A stretch of 64,000 bases of DNA from positions 83,684 to 147,683 of the forward strand of contig JAFQBH010000024.1 of NCBI GenBank assembly GCA_017399765.1, given 5' to 3'. The translations under genes and the position numbers were made by a program. The notes beneath the pieces were generated by a model. That model did not search any database, had not been told where the DNA came from, and saw nothing but the letters and a program-made list of their open reading frames with translations. This DNA is from Oscillospiraceae bacterium. Lineage in GTDB: Bacteria; Bacillota; Clostridia; Oscillospirales; Ruminococcaceae. Positions 26,731-35,454 of this stretch are shown here, one piece after another. Every line of letters starts with the position of its first letter. Within the stretch, counting starts at the first letter, position 1.

Positions 26731-27226
26731 CGGCCAGAACGCTCAGCACCGCGGCCGAAATATCCGCAAAAACTGCGGCAGGAACAGTGTTCCTGCCCTT
26801 TTTTATTCCTATCGCGCCGTAATATACCGCAACAGTATAAAACGTTGTTTCGCTTCCCCCCATAAGGACGGACGCGACCCTTTCCGAAAAAGAATTCGGA
26901 GCGACGTTGCGGCAGAGTTCTTCGTAATATCCCAAAGCCCCGGAACCCGAAAAAGGCCGCAAAATCGCAAGCGGAAGAACTTCCGGCGGAAATCCGATTT
27001 TTTCGGCAAAAGGCAAAACAAACCCCGTCAGCATTTCCATAATTCCGCTTTGCTTTAACATTCCGATCGCTGTCATAAGAAAACAAAGGGCCGGAAGAAC
27101 CGAAACGGCAGAAGCCAAACCCTTTTCCGCCCCTTTGACAAACGAAGAAAAAATATCCGTTTTCCGGCAAAGAGCATATCCGGTTACAAACGCCACAGCT
27201 GCCGGAACAACAAGATCTGTGACCAT
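26708..27226 (-). CDS. spmB: Spore maturation protein B
   Basis: The 172-residue membrane protein has the SpmB/nucleoside-recognition pattern: FVKGAEKGLASAVSVLPALCFLMTAIGML, the PLAILRPFSGSGALG motif and GGSETTFYTVAVYYG. In Bacillus SpmA and SpmB are needed for spore core dehydration. It starts 3 bases after the spmA stop behind AAGGAG. Its presence supports an endospore-forming ancestry. Confidence 0.93.
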   Translation of the reverse strand: MVTDLVVPAAVAFVTGYALCRKTDIFSSFVKGAEKGLASAVSVLPALCFLMTAIGMLKQSGIMEMLTGFVLPFAEKIGFPPEVLPLAILRPFSGSGALGYYEELCRNVAPNSFSERVASVLMGGSETTFYTVAVYYGAIGIKKGRNTVPAAVFADISAAVLSVLAVNLFLGK

Positions 27227-27229
27227 TTT

Positions 27230-27805
27230 CTATTCTCCTTTCCGATAACCCGCTTTTGCCGCAAGAATTCCCAGCATCAGTGAACATGCGCTTACAAACC
27301 ATACGGCGGGAAGAATATCCAAAGGTCTTGCTGCTCCATGTTCAAGCCTTAACGCCGCAACGGTTGTCGGCAAAATCTGGAGCGAGGCCGTGTTCATTAC
27401 CACAAAACAAACCATTTCAGAAGACGCGACTTTTGAAAAGCCCGAAATGCGGTGCAGTTCTTTCATTGCCGCTATTCCAAGGGGCGTCGCCGCATTTCCA
27501 AGTCCCAAAAGATTTGCCGCAAGGTTCATTGAAATTGCCCCCATGGCTTTGTTTTCGCATTTTATTTTAGGAAATACCAAACCCAGAACCGGGCGAAGAA
27601 ATTTTTCCAGAACCCCTACAAATCCGCTTTTTTCCGCAATTTCCATTATCCCGCTCCAAAAACAAAGCGAACCCAAAAGCTTTATGGAAAGTTCCGCCGC
27701 ATGTGCCGATTCTTCAAGAGCAGCCGCAGAAACTTCCGCCGTTTTCCCGTTTACCAGACCCGAAATTATTGAAATCAAAACCGAAAAAAAGAAAAAATAG
27801 CCCAT
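27230..27805 (-). CDS. spmA: Spore maturation protein A
   Basis: The 191-residue membrane protein opens with MGYFFFFSVLISIISGLVNG and contains the SpmA signature GSLCFWSGIMEIAEKSG and the AANLLGLGNAATPLGIAAM motif. It forms a couplet with spmB. I chose the ATG at 27,805 behind AAAGGAGC; the frame continues to 27,910 into the promoter region of the divergent abrB-like gene. In Bacillus the pair acts late in sporulation. Confidence 0.93.
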   Translation of the reverse strand: MGYFFFFSVLISIISGLVNGKTAEVSAAALEESAHAAELSIKLLGSLCFWSGIMEIAEKSGFVGVLEKFLRPVLGLVFPKIKCENKAMGAISMNLAANLLGLGNAATPLGIAAMKELHRISGFSKVASSEMVCFVVMNTASLQILPTTVAALRLEHGAARPLDILPAVWFVSACSLMLGILAAKAGYRKGE

Positions 27806-27871
27806 TTTGCTCCTTTGATACCTTGCATTTTTTAACGATTTATTAAGTTTTTTGCCTAACCTTAAATTATC

Positions 27872-27900
27872 TTGACAAAAAAAGGAAATTACTGTATATT
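27872..27900 (+). promoter_or_regulatory. Promoter of the abrB-like gene
   Basis: A perfect TTGACA, 17 bases and TATATT lie 40 bases before the start. Confidence 0.8.
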
Positions 27901-27939
27901 GAAAGTACAAATTTGTAAAATAATGGGAGGGACGTACTT

Positions 27940-28179
27940 ATGAAATCAACCGGTATCGTCAGAAAAGTCGATGAACTTGGAAGAATAGTTTTACCTATAG
28001 AACTTCGCCGCACTCTTAACATTGAAGAAAAAGATGCCCTTGAAATATACGTAGATGAAGATTCGATTATGCTCAAAAAATACGAACCCGCCTGCATTTT
28101 CTGCGGAAGCGCCGATGGTGTTTCCGAATTTAAAGGCAAAAACATCTGTGAGCATTGTCTTAAAGAACTTTCAAAATAA
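27940..28179 (+). CDS. AbrB/SpoVT-type regulator with C-terminal zinc ribbon
   Basis: The 79-residue protein has an N-terminal swapped-hairpin AbrB domain (GIVRKVDELGRIVLPIELRR, then LNIEEKDALEIYVDED) that binds DNA as a dimer. Unlike Bacillus AbrB it ends in two CxxC pairs (C52/C55 and C70/C73), enough for one zinc site. AbrB-like proteins govern growth-phase transition and sporulation. It is divergent from spmAB, has its own promoter and a terminator. The zinc tail may mediate oligomerisation or metal sensing (inference). Confidence 0.88.
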   Translation: MKSTGIVRKVDELGRIVLPIELRRTLNIEEKDALEIYVDEDSIMLKKYEPACIFCGSADGVSEFKGKNICEHCLKELSK

Positions 28180-28195
28180 AACCGAACAAAAATAA

Positions 28196-28230
28196 AAACT
28201 CCGTGCTCAAAATGAGCACGGAGTTTTTTT
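28196..28230. terminator. Terminator with CCGTGCTC stem
   Basis: An AACTCCGTGCTCA/TGAGCACGGAGTT stem with a T run lies between the convergent abrB-like and rimI genes. It is a member of the GTGCTC family. Confidence 0.92.
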
Positions 28231-28711
28231 AATCTTCTTCATCGTCCCAATCCTCAAATTCCTGACTTCCGTCAAAAGCAAGACGCATAAGAAGTGCGTT
28301 TTCAGTGGGATTGGTGTAATAATTTTTTCGGAGCCCGCAAAAAACGAATCCGTTTTTTTCATAAAGCGCAATTGCGGGAAGGTTGCTTGCGCGAACCTCG
28401 AGAAAAATCACCTGGGTTTCCTTTTCCCGAACTGTGCCGATAAATTTTTCGATAAGAGCCTTTGCAATTCCTTTGCGGCGAAATTCCGGCGAAACCGCAA
28501 CGTTAAAAATTTCCGTTTCGCCTGCAACGGTCCTTCCGCCGATATATCCGGCAAGTTTTCCTTCGGAAAATGCTCCGAAAAAATCGGAAAAGCCGCTTTT
28601 TATCTCCGAAGAAACCGTAGCTTCGCTCCATGGGTTTGAAAAACAGAGTTTTTCAATTTCCGCAACGGCGGCGGAATTTTCTTCCGAAAGGCGTTTTATT
28701 TCAAAGCTCAT
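28229..28711 (-). CDS. rimI: Ribosomal-protein-alanine N-acetyltransferase
   Basis: The 160-residue GNAT protein matches RimI: an N-terminal strand, FNVAVSPEFRRKGIAKALIEKF as acetyl-CoA motif A, and LEVRASNLPAIALYEKNGF as motif B. RimI acetylates the N-terminus of S18. The ATG at 28,711 overlaps the alr stop (ATGA); an in-frame GTG 12 bases upstream is less likely. It is coupled to alr. Confidence 0.85.
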   Translation of the reverse strand: MSFEIKRLSEENSAAVAEIEKLCFSNPWSEATVSSEIKSGFSDFFGAFSEGKLAGYIGGRTVAGETEIFNVAVSPEFRRKGIAKALIEKFIGTVREKETQVIFLEVRASNLPAIALYEKNGFVFCGLRKNYYTNPTENALLMRLAFDGSQEFEDWDDEED

Positions 28712-29913
28712 TTTTCCTTCCACCTTGAATAATCGAAATTGTGTATGTTTTCTCCGCGGTGATAATATCTTCTGGGAACCCTTCTGGAAACCGCGCAGAT
28801 TATTTCATAGTTTATTGTTCCGGCGAGAGCCGCAACTTCGTCAACGGAAACGCAGGCATCTCCGTCTTTTCCGAAAACAGTTACAATGTCGCCTTCTTCC
28901 GCTTCCGGAACGGAAGAAACGTCGAGCATTGTCTGGTCCATACAAACGCTTCCCACAACGGGAACGTATTTTCCGCGGATTATCATTCTTCCCTTGTTTG
29001 TGAGAAGGCGGTGATAACCGTCCGCATAGCCTATGGCGGTGGAAGCGATTTTCATATCTTCCGGGGCGGTGAATCTTCTTCCGTAGCTTATGCAGGAACC
29101 TTTTTCGTAATCCTTTGTCATACTTACAACAGTACGAAGTTCCATCGCCGGCTTAAGCTTTATCCGGCAGGTAACTTCTTCGTGGGAGGCAGGATAGAGT
29201 CCATAGAGGATAATTCCCGGGCGCACCATGTCAAGATGCATTTCCGGATAGCAAAGCACCGCGGCGCTGTTGCAGCAATGTCTTATGCCTACATCCGTTC
29301 CTTTTGCTTTAAGCGCATCGCAGACCCGGCAGAAACGGTCGAACTGAAGGCGTGTGTAGCTTTCACCGTCAGAATCCGGCTCGTCTGCGGAAGCAAAATG
29401 GGTGAAAGCACCGGTTACTTTTATGTTGGGAAGCTTTGCAGCTTCTTCCGCTTCCGAAACCGCAAGGTCGAAATTATCTTCGGAACAGACAAAACCGATT
29501 CTTCCCATTCCGGTGTCGAACTTCAGATGAACGTCAATGTCAACGCCGAGTTTTTCGGCCTCTGCGGAAAGTTCTTTTGCGTAACGAAGAGAATAGACAG
29601 TCTGGGTGATATTCCATTTTGCAAGATCTGAAACACATTCCGCTGGGGTGTTGCCGAAAATAAGGATCGGTTTTGTAACGCCGCTTTCGCGGATTCCGAG
29701 AGCTTCGCCCAGATTTGAAACGCCGAACCAGTCTGCGCCGGCTTCTTCAAGAAATGGTGCGGTCATTCTGTCGCCGTGACCGTAAGCATCCGCTTTTACA
29801 ACCGCCATAACCAAAGATTTTCCCACATGGGCTTTTATTTTTCTGAAGTTATATTCAATCGCATCAAGGGAAACATCCGCCCAGGTTCTGCGAAGAACTT
29901 CGCTTTTTGTCAT
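28708..29913 (-). CDS. alr: Alanine racemase
   Basis: Alr makes D-alanine for peptidoglycan using PLP. In 401 residues the PLP lysine is Lys40 in VVKADAYGHG; HFASAD, the GIILYGLYP segment and SYGRRF with the second catalytic tyrosine follow, and SVCMDQTMLDV is in the C-terminal beta domain. I chose the ATG at 29,913 behind CAGGAGGG. The start overlaps the stop of the upstream small membrane gene. Confidence 0.96.
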   Translation of the reverse strand: MTKSEVLRRTWADVSLDAIEYNFRKIKAHVGKSLVMAVVKADAYGHGDRMTAPFLEEAGADWFGVSNLGEALGIRESGVTKPILIFGNTPAECVSDLAKWNITQTVYSLRYAKELSAEAEKLGVDIDVHLKFDTGMGRIGFVCSEDNFDLAVSEAEEAAKLPNIKVTGAFTHFASADEPDSDGESYTRLQFDRFCRVCDALKAKGTDVGIRHCCNSAAVLCYPEMHLDMVRPGIILYGLYPASHEEVTCRIKLKPAMELRTVVSMTKDYEKGSCISYGRRFTAPEDMKIASTAIGYADGYHRLLTNKGRMIIRGKYVPVVGSVCMDQTMLDVSSVPEAEEGDIVTVFGKDGDACVSVDEVAALAGTINYEIICAVSRRVPRRYYHRGENIHNFDYSRWKEK

Positions 29914-30125
29914 TTTTTGTCCCTCCTGTCTTTTATCCACATAAGGATATACAGGCCTATTATATTAAACCCAAGGGAAAAATATAGCAAAACCGTTGAA
30001 AAAATGCTTTCCGTAAAAATCAGCAGAACAAGACAGCCGAAAAGGCAGAGCATTCCGGCAATTATAAAAAGCAAGCCTCTTTTTTTATTCGAAAGCCCTT
30101 CCCAAAAATCAATAATTTTGTTCAT
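29910..30125 (-). CDS. Small two-helix membrane protein
   Basis: The 71-residue protein has two hydrophobic segments (about 17-37 and 40-62) and basic ends (KDRRDKK). Its stop overlaps the alr start (ATGA), and it follows the DUF4358 lipoprotein by 22 bases. The tight coupling argues for a genuine gene. I do not recognise the family. Confidence 0.7.
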   Translation of the reverse strand: MNKIIDFWEGLSNKKRGLLFIIAGMLCLFGCLVLLIFTESIFSTVLLYFSLGFNIIGLYILMWIKDRRDKK

Positions 30126-30147
30126 TGCGTTCCTTTCGTTGTCTTTT

Positions 30148-30678
30148 TTAAGGAATATATTTGTTTATGATTTCTTTTGCTTTTGCTTTGTCATCTTCGG
30201 AAAGCATAAGCATTACAACAAGTTCGCCTTCCTGGTAAATTTCCGCATTGAACGCAATATCATATGAATCATATACGTCATAGTTTCTGAATTCCGTTAT
30301 GCGGTCATCTTTTCTTTTTTCAAGGGAATCCATAACTTCGCCGGCTTTTCCTTCTTTAACCCGGATAACCGCTACATCCGCCGCGCCGTAATTGCCTTCG
30401 GCATATCTTATATCGTAAGAAACAACGTTCTTTAAATCAAGATAATACTGTTCTTCGATAAAAGTTTTATCCGTTGCTTTCACAACACTTTTCTGGGTAT
30501 ATTCACTTATTTCAAGACTGTTATATATTTCATCCGCAACAATGGATACGTTGAGCATGTCATAGCTGAATTCCCCGGGATTGATTTCGCTTTCGCCTTC
30601 GCTTTCTTTTCCGCATCCGCAAAGCGCAAAAATTGCAAAAACAAAAACCGAAAGAAAAACAAAAATCCGTTTTTTCAC
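30148..30678 (-). CDS. DUF4358 domain lipoprotein
   Basis: The 176-residue protein starts with GTG behind AAAGGAGG and has a lipoprotein signal ending in FALCGC. The remainder fits DUF4358: a helical segment, a YDIRYAEGN segment, and a C-terminal part with EIYQEGELVVMLMLSED. DUF4358 proteins are common in Clostridia and of unknown function. It is the first gene of the unit with alr and rimI. The 225-base gap upstream to tRNA-Gly is AT-rich. Confidence 0.82.
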   Translation of the reverse strand: MKKRIFVFLSVFVFAIFALCGCGKESEGESEINPGEFSYDMLNVSIVADEIYNSLEISEYTQKSVVKATDKTFIEEQYYLDLKNVVSYDIRYAEGNYGAADVAVIRVKEGKAGEVMDSLEKRKDDRITEFRNYDVYDSYDIAFNAEIYQEGELVVMLMLSEDDKAKAKEIINKYIP

Positions 30679-30860
30679 AAAAAAGCCTCCTTTCAGCTGA
30701 TTATAAAATTATACTCTCTTTTTTTATTTTTTGGTTAACTGTCTGTGAATTATGGGCATAATAAGCTATTATAGTTAATTATTATATTACTTTTTCGCAG
30801 TTAAAACAATATATAAAAAAATTTCTTTGAAATTTTTCTTAAATTAAAGCATTTTTATTG

Positions 30861-30889
30861 TTGACAAATCCATTTTCCTTTGATATAAT
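30861..30889 (+). promoter_or_regulatory. Consensus promoter of the tRNA cluster
   Basis: A perfect TTGACA and an extended TGATATAAT are spaced by 17 bases, 15 bases before tRNA-Gly. Confidence 0.9.
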
Positions 30890-30903
30890 TATTCGTGCGT
30901 TAT

Positions 30904-30977
30904 GCGGATGTAATTCATTGGTAGAATGCCAGCCTTCCAAGCTGGATAGGGGGGTTCGATTCCCCTCATCCGCTCCA
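30904..30977 (+). tRNA. tRNA-Gly (anticodon UCC)
   Basis: GCGGATG/CATCCGC acceptor arms, CTTCCAA anticodon loop and encoded CCA. Confidence 0.97.
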
Positions 30978-30983
30978 ATTTTT

Positions 30984-31060
30984 GCGCCGTTAGCTCAGCT
31001 GGATAGAGCATCTGCCTTCTAAGCAGAGGGCCGGGGGTTCGAGTCCCTCACGGCGCGCCA
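30984..31060 (+). tRNA. tRNA-Arg (anticodon UCU)
   Basis: GCGCCGT/ACGGCGC acceptor arms, TCTGC/GCAGA anticodon stem, CTTCTAA loop and encoded CCA. It starts 6 bases after tRNA-Gly. Confidence 0.97.
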
Positions 31061-31086
31061 GGCAGTTTAAGCTTAACTGCCGATAT

Positions 31087-31165
31087 GGTGGATGTAGCGT
31101 AGCTGGCCTAACGCGTCAGATTGTGGCTCTGAAGACCGTGGGTTCGAATCCCACCCTCCACCCCA
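31087..31165 (+). tRNA. tRNA-His (anticodon GUG)
   Basis: The extra 5' G (position -1) is encoded at 31,087 and pairs with C73. The anticodon loop TTGTGGC gives GUG, and CCA is encoded. The acceptor stem has a U6-C67 mismatch. Confidence 0.94.
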
Positions 31166-31179
31166 TATAAAACGACTTT

Positions 31180-31210
31180 CGCCCATAGTTAAAAAACTGT
31201 GGGCGTTTTT
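31180..31210 (+). terminator. Terminator after tRNA-His
   Basis: An 11-bp CGCCCATAGTT/AACTGTGGGCG stem (with one G-T pair) ends in TTTTT. It splits tRNA-Gln from the first three tRNAs. Confidence 0.8.
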
Positions 31211-31223
31211 ACTATAACCATAT

Positions 31224-31299
31224 TGGGGCGTCGCCAAGCGGTAAGGCACAGGACTTTGACTCCTGCATCTCGTGGGTCCGAATCCCGCCGCCCCAACCA
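31224..31299 (+). tRNA. tRNA-Gln (anticodon UUG)
   Basis: TGGGGCG/CGCCCCA acceptor arms, CTTTGAC anticodon loop and encoded CCA. The T loop reads TCCGAAT. Confidence 0.96.
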
Positions 31300-31300
31300 A

Positions 31301-31338
31301 AAAACAGGTCGCTCCGAAGGGGCTGACCTGTTTTTTTG
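31301..31338 (+). terminator. Terminator after tRNA-Gln
   Basis: An AACAGGTC/GACCTGTT stem is followed by seven T residues. Confidence 0.85.
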
Positions 31339-31381
31339 TTGTTATTTAAAAGAGGCAACGCAGCGCGGTGTCTCTATATTT

Positions 31382-32281
31382 TTATTCAAATTCATAACCG
31401 TAAGCTTTTGTTACGGAAAGGGGAATTTCCATTCGAACGGTCTTTTCCGGATCCACAACCTGGCAGATGCAAAGGTTTCCGGTAACGCTCAGGAGCATTC
31501 CCGCTTCGTGTTCGTTCATTCCGAGTTCACCGGTGAGGAATCCGTGCATCGCCATTGTTGCGCCGACGCAGGCTTCGTCAACGGTATCGGCGGAATGGAT
31601 AGCCATAGCAAGTTCGCTGTTGACAAGGAACGGCGTCGGAAGTTTGCAGTTTTTGAGAACGGTAAGTTTTACCGTAACTTTTCCGGCAATTTCGACGCCG
31701 CAGACTTCAACTTCGCCGTCGCCCATTCTTGCATGGAGATCGCCCATTGCAAGAAGAGCACCTTCGGCGTTTACCGGAAGATAAAGGGTCGCGCCTTCAC
31801 CGATTCGGGTGCAGTCCATGTTTCCGCCGTGGGAACCGGGCGTTCCGGTGTCGATTCCTTCGCCTTTTGCGGCGGTTCCGATAACGCCTATCATCGGGCA
31901 GATCGGGAAGGAAAGTTTTTCGTTGAATTTAACTTTTCCGTTTTCGACCGGAAGGATTTTTGTGCTTTCGGAAGAAACCGCCGCGCCGGTAACTCCTTCG
32001 CCGGGAGCATCCACCATAACTCCGTGGTCGTCAAGTTCAATTTTAAGAATTTCCACTTTGAGAACGTCGCCGGGCATTGCGTCTTCGATAAAAAGAGGAC
32101 CGCTTGCGGGGTTTACGTTGTCCCAGTCAAGACCGCCCAGAAGGTCATTTTCGCTTTTAAGCTGACCCCCGAAGCAATCGAGAGTTTCGAAACAAACGGT
32201 GTCGCCGCTTTTTGCCGTTGCAACGGGCGGATTATTTTCGGACATCCTGTGGATTTTTGTATCGGTATGGATAGTAAGCAT
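31382..32281 (-). CDS. Acetamidase/formamidase family protein
   Basis: The 299-residue protein has the FmdA/AmdA-family pattern: NPASGPLFIEDAMPGDVLKV, HGVMVDAPGEGV, the TPGSHGGNMDCTRIG motif and a GDLHARMGDGE segment with conserved metal or amide ligands. Members hydrolyse short amides to ammonia and acid. The ATG follows AAAGGAGG. It stands alone after the ClpE-like gene's terminator. Release of formate or ammonia would fit the anaerobic metabolism here, but the substrate is not known. Confidence 0.9.
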   Translation of the reverse strand: MLTIHTDTKIHRMSENNPPVATAKSGDTVCFETLDCFGGQLKSENDLLGGLDWDNVNPASGPLFIEDAMPGDVLKVEILKIELDDHGVMVDAPGEGVTGAAVSSESTKILPVENGKVKFNEKLSFPICPMIGVIGTAAKGEGIDTGTPGSHGGNMDCTRIGEGATLYLPVNAEGALLAMGDLHARMGDGEVEVCGVEIAGKVTVKLTVLKNCKLPTPFLVNSELAMAIHSADTVDEACVGATMAMHGFLTGELGMNEHEAGMLLSVTGNLCICQVVDPEKTVRMEIPLSVTKAYGYEFE

Positions 32282-32340
32282 AAAAAAATCCTCCTTTTGA
32301 TTTATGGCTATATTATAGTATCATTCATCTTCTTATGCAA

Positions 32341-32371
32341 CAAAAAAGCACCCTTTAGGGGTGCTTTTTTG
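32341..32371 (-). terminator. Terminator of the ClpE-like gene
   Basis: An AAAAAAGCACCC/GGGGTGCTTTTTT stem abuts the stop codon on the minus strand. Confidence 0.9.
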
Positions 32372-34675
32372 TTATGCTTCAAGTTCCGGAATTTTGAAAG
32401 ATTCCTTAACGGTGATTTCGCCGCTTTCTGCGGAAACAGCGATTCCGGAAAGTTTTTTGTCTGCATTATCAACGATAAGTTCGCAGACTTTATCCTCAAT
32501 ATCCTTGCGGATAACTCTTACAAGGTCACGGGCACCGCCTTTGTTTCCGTGGGATTTTTTTGCAATTGCTTTAAGGGCGGAATCGTCATAGGAAAGGTCG
32601 ATTCCTTTTTCCTTAAGGGGCTGGCGGAGTTCATCAAGGCGAAGAGCGGCAATTCTTTCGTAATCTTCCACTGTAAGGTCATGGAAAACAACGATTTCGT
32701 CAACTCTTCCGATAAATTCCGGACGGAGGAACTGGGCAAGAGCCTTATAAACCTTGTCTTTTTCAAGGGAATAGGAATCTCTTCCGAAGCCGAGAGCTTT
32801 TTCCTTGTTTTCGCTTCCTGCGTTGGAAGTCATAACGATTACGGTGTTCGCGAAGGAAACAGTTCTTCCGTGGGCATCGGCAATTTTTCCTTCATCAAGA
32901 ATCTGAAGAAGGATGTTCATAACGTCCGGATGAGCCTTTTCGATTTCATCGAAAAGGATTACGGAATAGGGTTTTCTGCGGACTTTTTCGGTGAGCTGGC
33001 CCGCTTCATCATAACCGACGTAGCCGGGAGGAGAACCGACGATTCTTGAAACCGCGTGTTTTTCCATAAATTCGGACATATCAAGGCGGATAAGCGGATC
33101 TTCCGTCTGGAAAAGTTCGTTTGCAAGAACTTTTACAAGTTCTGTTTTTCCAACGCCGGTGGGACCCACAAAGATGAAGGAAGCGGGTCTTCTTCTTGCG
33201 GAAATCTGAACTCTTGAACGTTTTACCGCCGCCGCAACAAGACGGCAGGCTTCGTCCTGGCCGATAACGTGCTGTTTAAGGGTTGCTTCAAGTTCACCGA
33301 GTTTTCGAAGGTCGCTTTCCTGAACTTTGCTTGCGGGAATTCCTGTCCAGAGTTCGATTACGGTTGCAAGGTCTTTCGGCGCAACTTCCGCCGCAAGAGC
33401 GATCGGCTCAAGGCGGTTGTGCTCAATTTCAAGCTGGAGCGCTTCCGCTTTTGCTGTTGCAAGAGCTTCGTAATCAATGGTTTCTTCCTGCTGAAGGGCT
33501 TCGATTTTTTCCTGGACCGCCCGGAGTTTCTGTCCGCTTATTTCATATTCCGCAAGTTCCTTGTTCGCAAGGGCGGAGCAGGAACAGGCTTCGTCCAGAA
33601 GGTCGATGGCTTTATCCGGGAGGAAACGGTCGGTTATATATCTTTCAGAAAGGCGGACGCAGCTTTCGATAAGCTCGTCGCTTATTTTTACGTGGTGGAA
33701 TTTTTCATAGTTCGGCGCGACACCTTTAAGAATTTCAATGCTGTCCGCAATGGAAGGTTCCTCAACGGTAACGGGCTGGAAACGGCGCTCGAGAGCGGCA
33801 TCTTTTTCGATGTGTTTGCGGTATTCGTTAAAAGTTGTTGCACCGATGACCTGGAGCTCTCCTCTCGAAAGAGCCGGTTTGAGAATGTTTGCGGCATTCA
33901 TACTTCCTTCCGCGTCGCCGGTTCCAACAAGGTTATGAATTTCGTCGATGAAAAGGATTATGTTGCCTTCGCGTTTGACTTCCTCAACAAGGCCTTTTAC
34001 CCTGCTTTCAAACTGTCCGCGGAACTGGGTTCCGGCAACGAGAGCGGTCAAATCGAGCATCCAGAGTTCCTTTCCGGCAAGCTTTGCGGGAACTTCGTTC
34101 GAAGCGATTTTTTGGGCAATTCCTTCCGCAATTGCGGTTTTTCCGACACCCGGTTCGCCGATAAGGCAGGGGTTGTTTTTTGTCCTTCTGTTAAGGATCT
34201 GGACAACTCTTCCGATTTCGCGGTTTCTTCCGATTATCGGGTCAAATCCGCCTTTTTTGGCTTTTTCGGTAAGGTTTTCACAATAAAGGTTAAGATATTT
34301 CTTTTCTTCCTGTTTTCCTTTTTTGCCGGTCTTTTTGGGATTTCTTGTTCTTTCGCCGTCAGCCGTGGGGTTTTCGGCACCGGGCATCATATCTCCGCCG
34401 CCGAAAATGCTGTTCAGGAACGGAAAAGCCTGGGCTCCGCCCATTTCAAAATTGGGGTCGCCTTCCTCATCAAAATTCATCATCTGTTCGCTGATGGCGT
34501 CAAGTTCATCGCCGGAAATTCCCATTTTGTTCATAAGGTCTTCAACGGGTTTTATTCCAAGCTCTTTCGCGCATTGAAGGCAAAGACCTTCGTTGAAAGT
34601 TTTTTCGCCTTCCATGCGGGTTACAAAAACCACAGCCATTCTTTTTTTGCATCTTGAACAAAGCATACTGTTCAT
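32372..34675 (-). CDS. ClpE-like ATP-dependent Clp protease ATP-binding subunit
   Basis: The 767-residue HSP100 protein has an N-terminal zinc finger (C6xxC9...C32xxC35) as in ClpE in place of the Clp N domain. Two AAA+ modules follow: Walker [10 protein letters not shown] (about 173-181) and GPTGVGKTE (about 504-512), [11 protein letters not shown] as Walker B of D1, and [11 protein letters not shown] in D2. A LGF tripeptide in KALGFGRDS is a candidate ClpP-binding loop. It probably unfolds proteins for ClpP. The ATG at 34,675 follows GGAGG. No CtsR operator is obvious upstream. Confidence 0.9.
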   Translation of the reverse strand: MNSMLCSRCKKRMAVVFVTRMEGEKTFNEGLCLQCAKELGIKPVEDLMNKMGISGDELDAISEQMMNFDEEGDPNFEMGGAQAFPFLNSIFGGGDMMPGAENPTADGERTRNPKKTGKKGKQEEKKYLNLYCENLTEKAKKGGFDPIIGRNREIGRVVQILNRRTKNNPCLIGEPGVGKTAIAEGIAQKIASNEVPAKLAGKELWMLDLTALVAGTQFRGQFESRVKGLVEEVKREGNIILFIDEIHNLVGTGDAEGSMNAANILKPALSRGELQVIGATTFNEYRKHIEKDAALERRFQPVTVEEPSIADSIEILKGVAPNYEKFHHVKISDELIESCVRLSERYITDRFLPDKAIDLLDEACSCSALANKELAEYEISGQKLRAVQEKIEALQQEETIDYEALATAKAEALQLEIEHNRLEPIALAAEVAPKDLATVIELWTGIPASKVQESDLRKLGELEATLKQHVIGQDEACRLVAAAVKRSRVQISARRRPASFIFVGPTGVGKTELVKVLANELFQTEDPLIRLDMSEFMEKHAVSRIVGSPPGYVGYDEAGQLTEKVRRKPYSVILFDEIEKAHPDVMNILLQILDEGKIADAHGRTVSFANTVIVMTSNAGSENKEKALGFGRDSYSLEKDKVYKALAQFLRPEFIGRVDEIVVFHDLTVEDYERIAALRLDELRQPLKEKGIDLSYDDSALKAIAKKSHGNKGGARDLVRVIRKDIEDKVCELIVDNADKKLSGIAVSAESGEITVKESFKIPELEA

Positions 34676-34721
34676 CAAAAATCCTCCGTGGAGAAAAATT
34701 TTATATTAAAAATCGTAAAAA

Positions 34722-35438
34722 TCAAATCAAAGCATTATTGCCGCATACGGCAAAATATATCCTTTTAAAAACAAAACCTTCCGAAATAATTTCTTCGGAA
34801 AAATATTCCGGAAAAATTCCGGCGGAAATTATAAAATCAAGTATAAAAGCTCCTATACAAAGTTCAAGAATTCCGTTCGCAATTCCGAAAACACCACCGA
34901 AAAAGCTGTTGAATCCGCCTATTATCGGAACGTCGTTCACAAATTTTGAACCTTTTGCAATAAAGGAAACCACCGTTGCTAAAATTATAAGAGCGGCGGC
35001 AAAGAAAAGTGTTTCGAGAATCGGTTCCACAACCGGGCGAACAACGCTTTCCTCAACGGAAGCAGCAATTTCCGAATAATCAAGCCCGACGGAATTTATA
35101 AGATTTTCCGCCGCGGAACTGAAATCAAAAAGGAAATAGGAAATTGCCGGAAGGCTTTCAACGGCTTCCGTAAGTCCGTTTATCACGCTTTCGGTATCAA
35201 CGGCATTGGCAATCGAAGATTTCATTTTTTCGATTACCATCGGCTCTATCGCCGTTGTGTATATAAGCGAAGCGCATATACGGCTTATAACAAGGGCGGC
35301 GACAATCGCAAAAATATATCCTATCGCCTGAATTGCGGTTTTGGCAAAGCCATTTTTTGCACCTTTTTTTATGCAGTTTATAACGATAAAAATCGCAAGA
35401 GCATCATAAATTATCGAAACAAAATTCAAAAGCGGCAA
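34722..35438 (-). CDS. CvpA family membrane protein
   Basis: The 238-residue protein has an N-terminal ALAIFIVINCIKKGAKNGFA segment and four hydrophobic stretches, matching the CvpA/colicin V production family. CvpA is an inner-membrane protein linked to envelope processes; its mechanism is unclear. A TTG at 35,438 lies close behind GGGGAGG; a second TTG at 35,429 is an alternative start. It is 16 bases after the DUF5711 gene. Confidence 0.75.
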   Translation of the reverse strand: MPLLNFVSIIYDALAIFIVINCIKKGAKNGFAKTAIQAIGYIFAIVAALVISRICASLIYTTAIEPMVIEKMKSSIANAVDTESVINGLTEAVESLPAISYFLFDFSSAAENLINSVGLDYSEIAASVEESVVRPVVEPILETLFFAAALIILATVVSFIAKGSKFVNDVPIIGGFNSFFGGVFGIANGILELCIGAFILDFIISAGIFPEYFSEEIISEGFVFKRIYFAVCGNNALI

Positions 35439-35454
35439 GAGCCTCCCCTTTCAA

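Noticed and set aside
31073-31300. 75-codon frame containing GWDSNPRSSEPQSD on the minus strand
   Set aside because: It is read antisense across tRNA-His and tRNA-Gln. This GWDSNPR-type product is a well-known false ORF from tRNA genes.
31199-33049. 616-codon plus-strand frame over the acetamidase and the ClpE-like gene
   Set aside because: It crosses two genuine minus-strand genes and a tRNA; no RBS and no recognisable domain.
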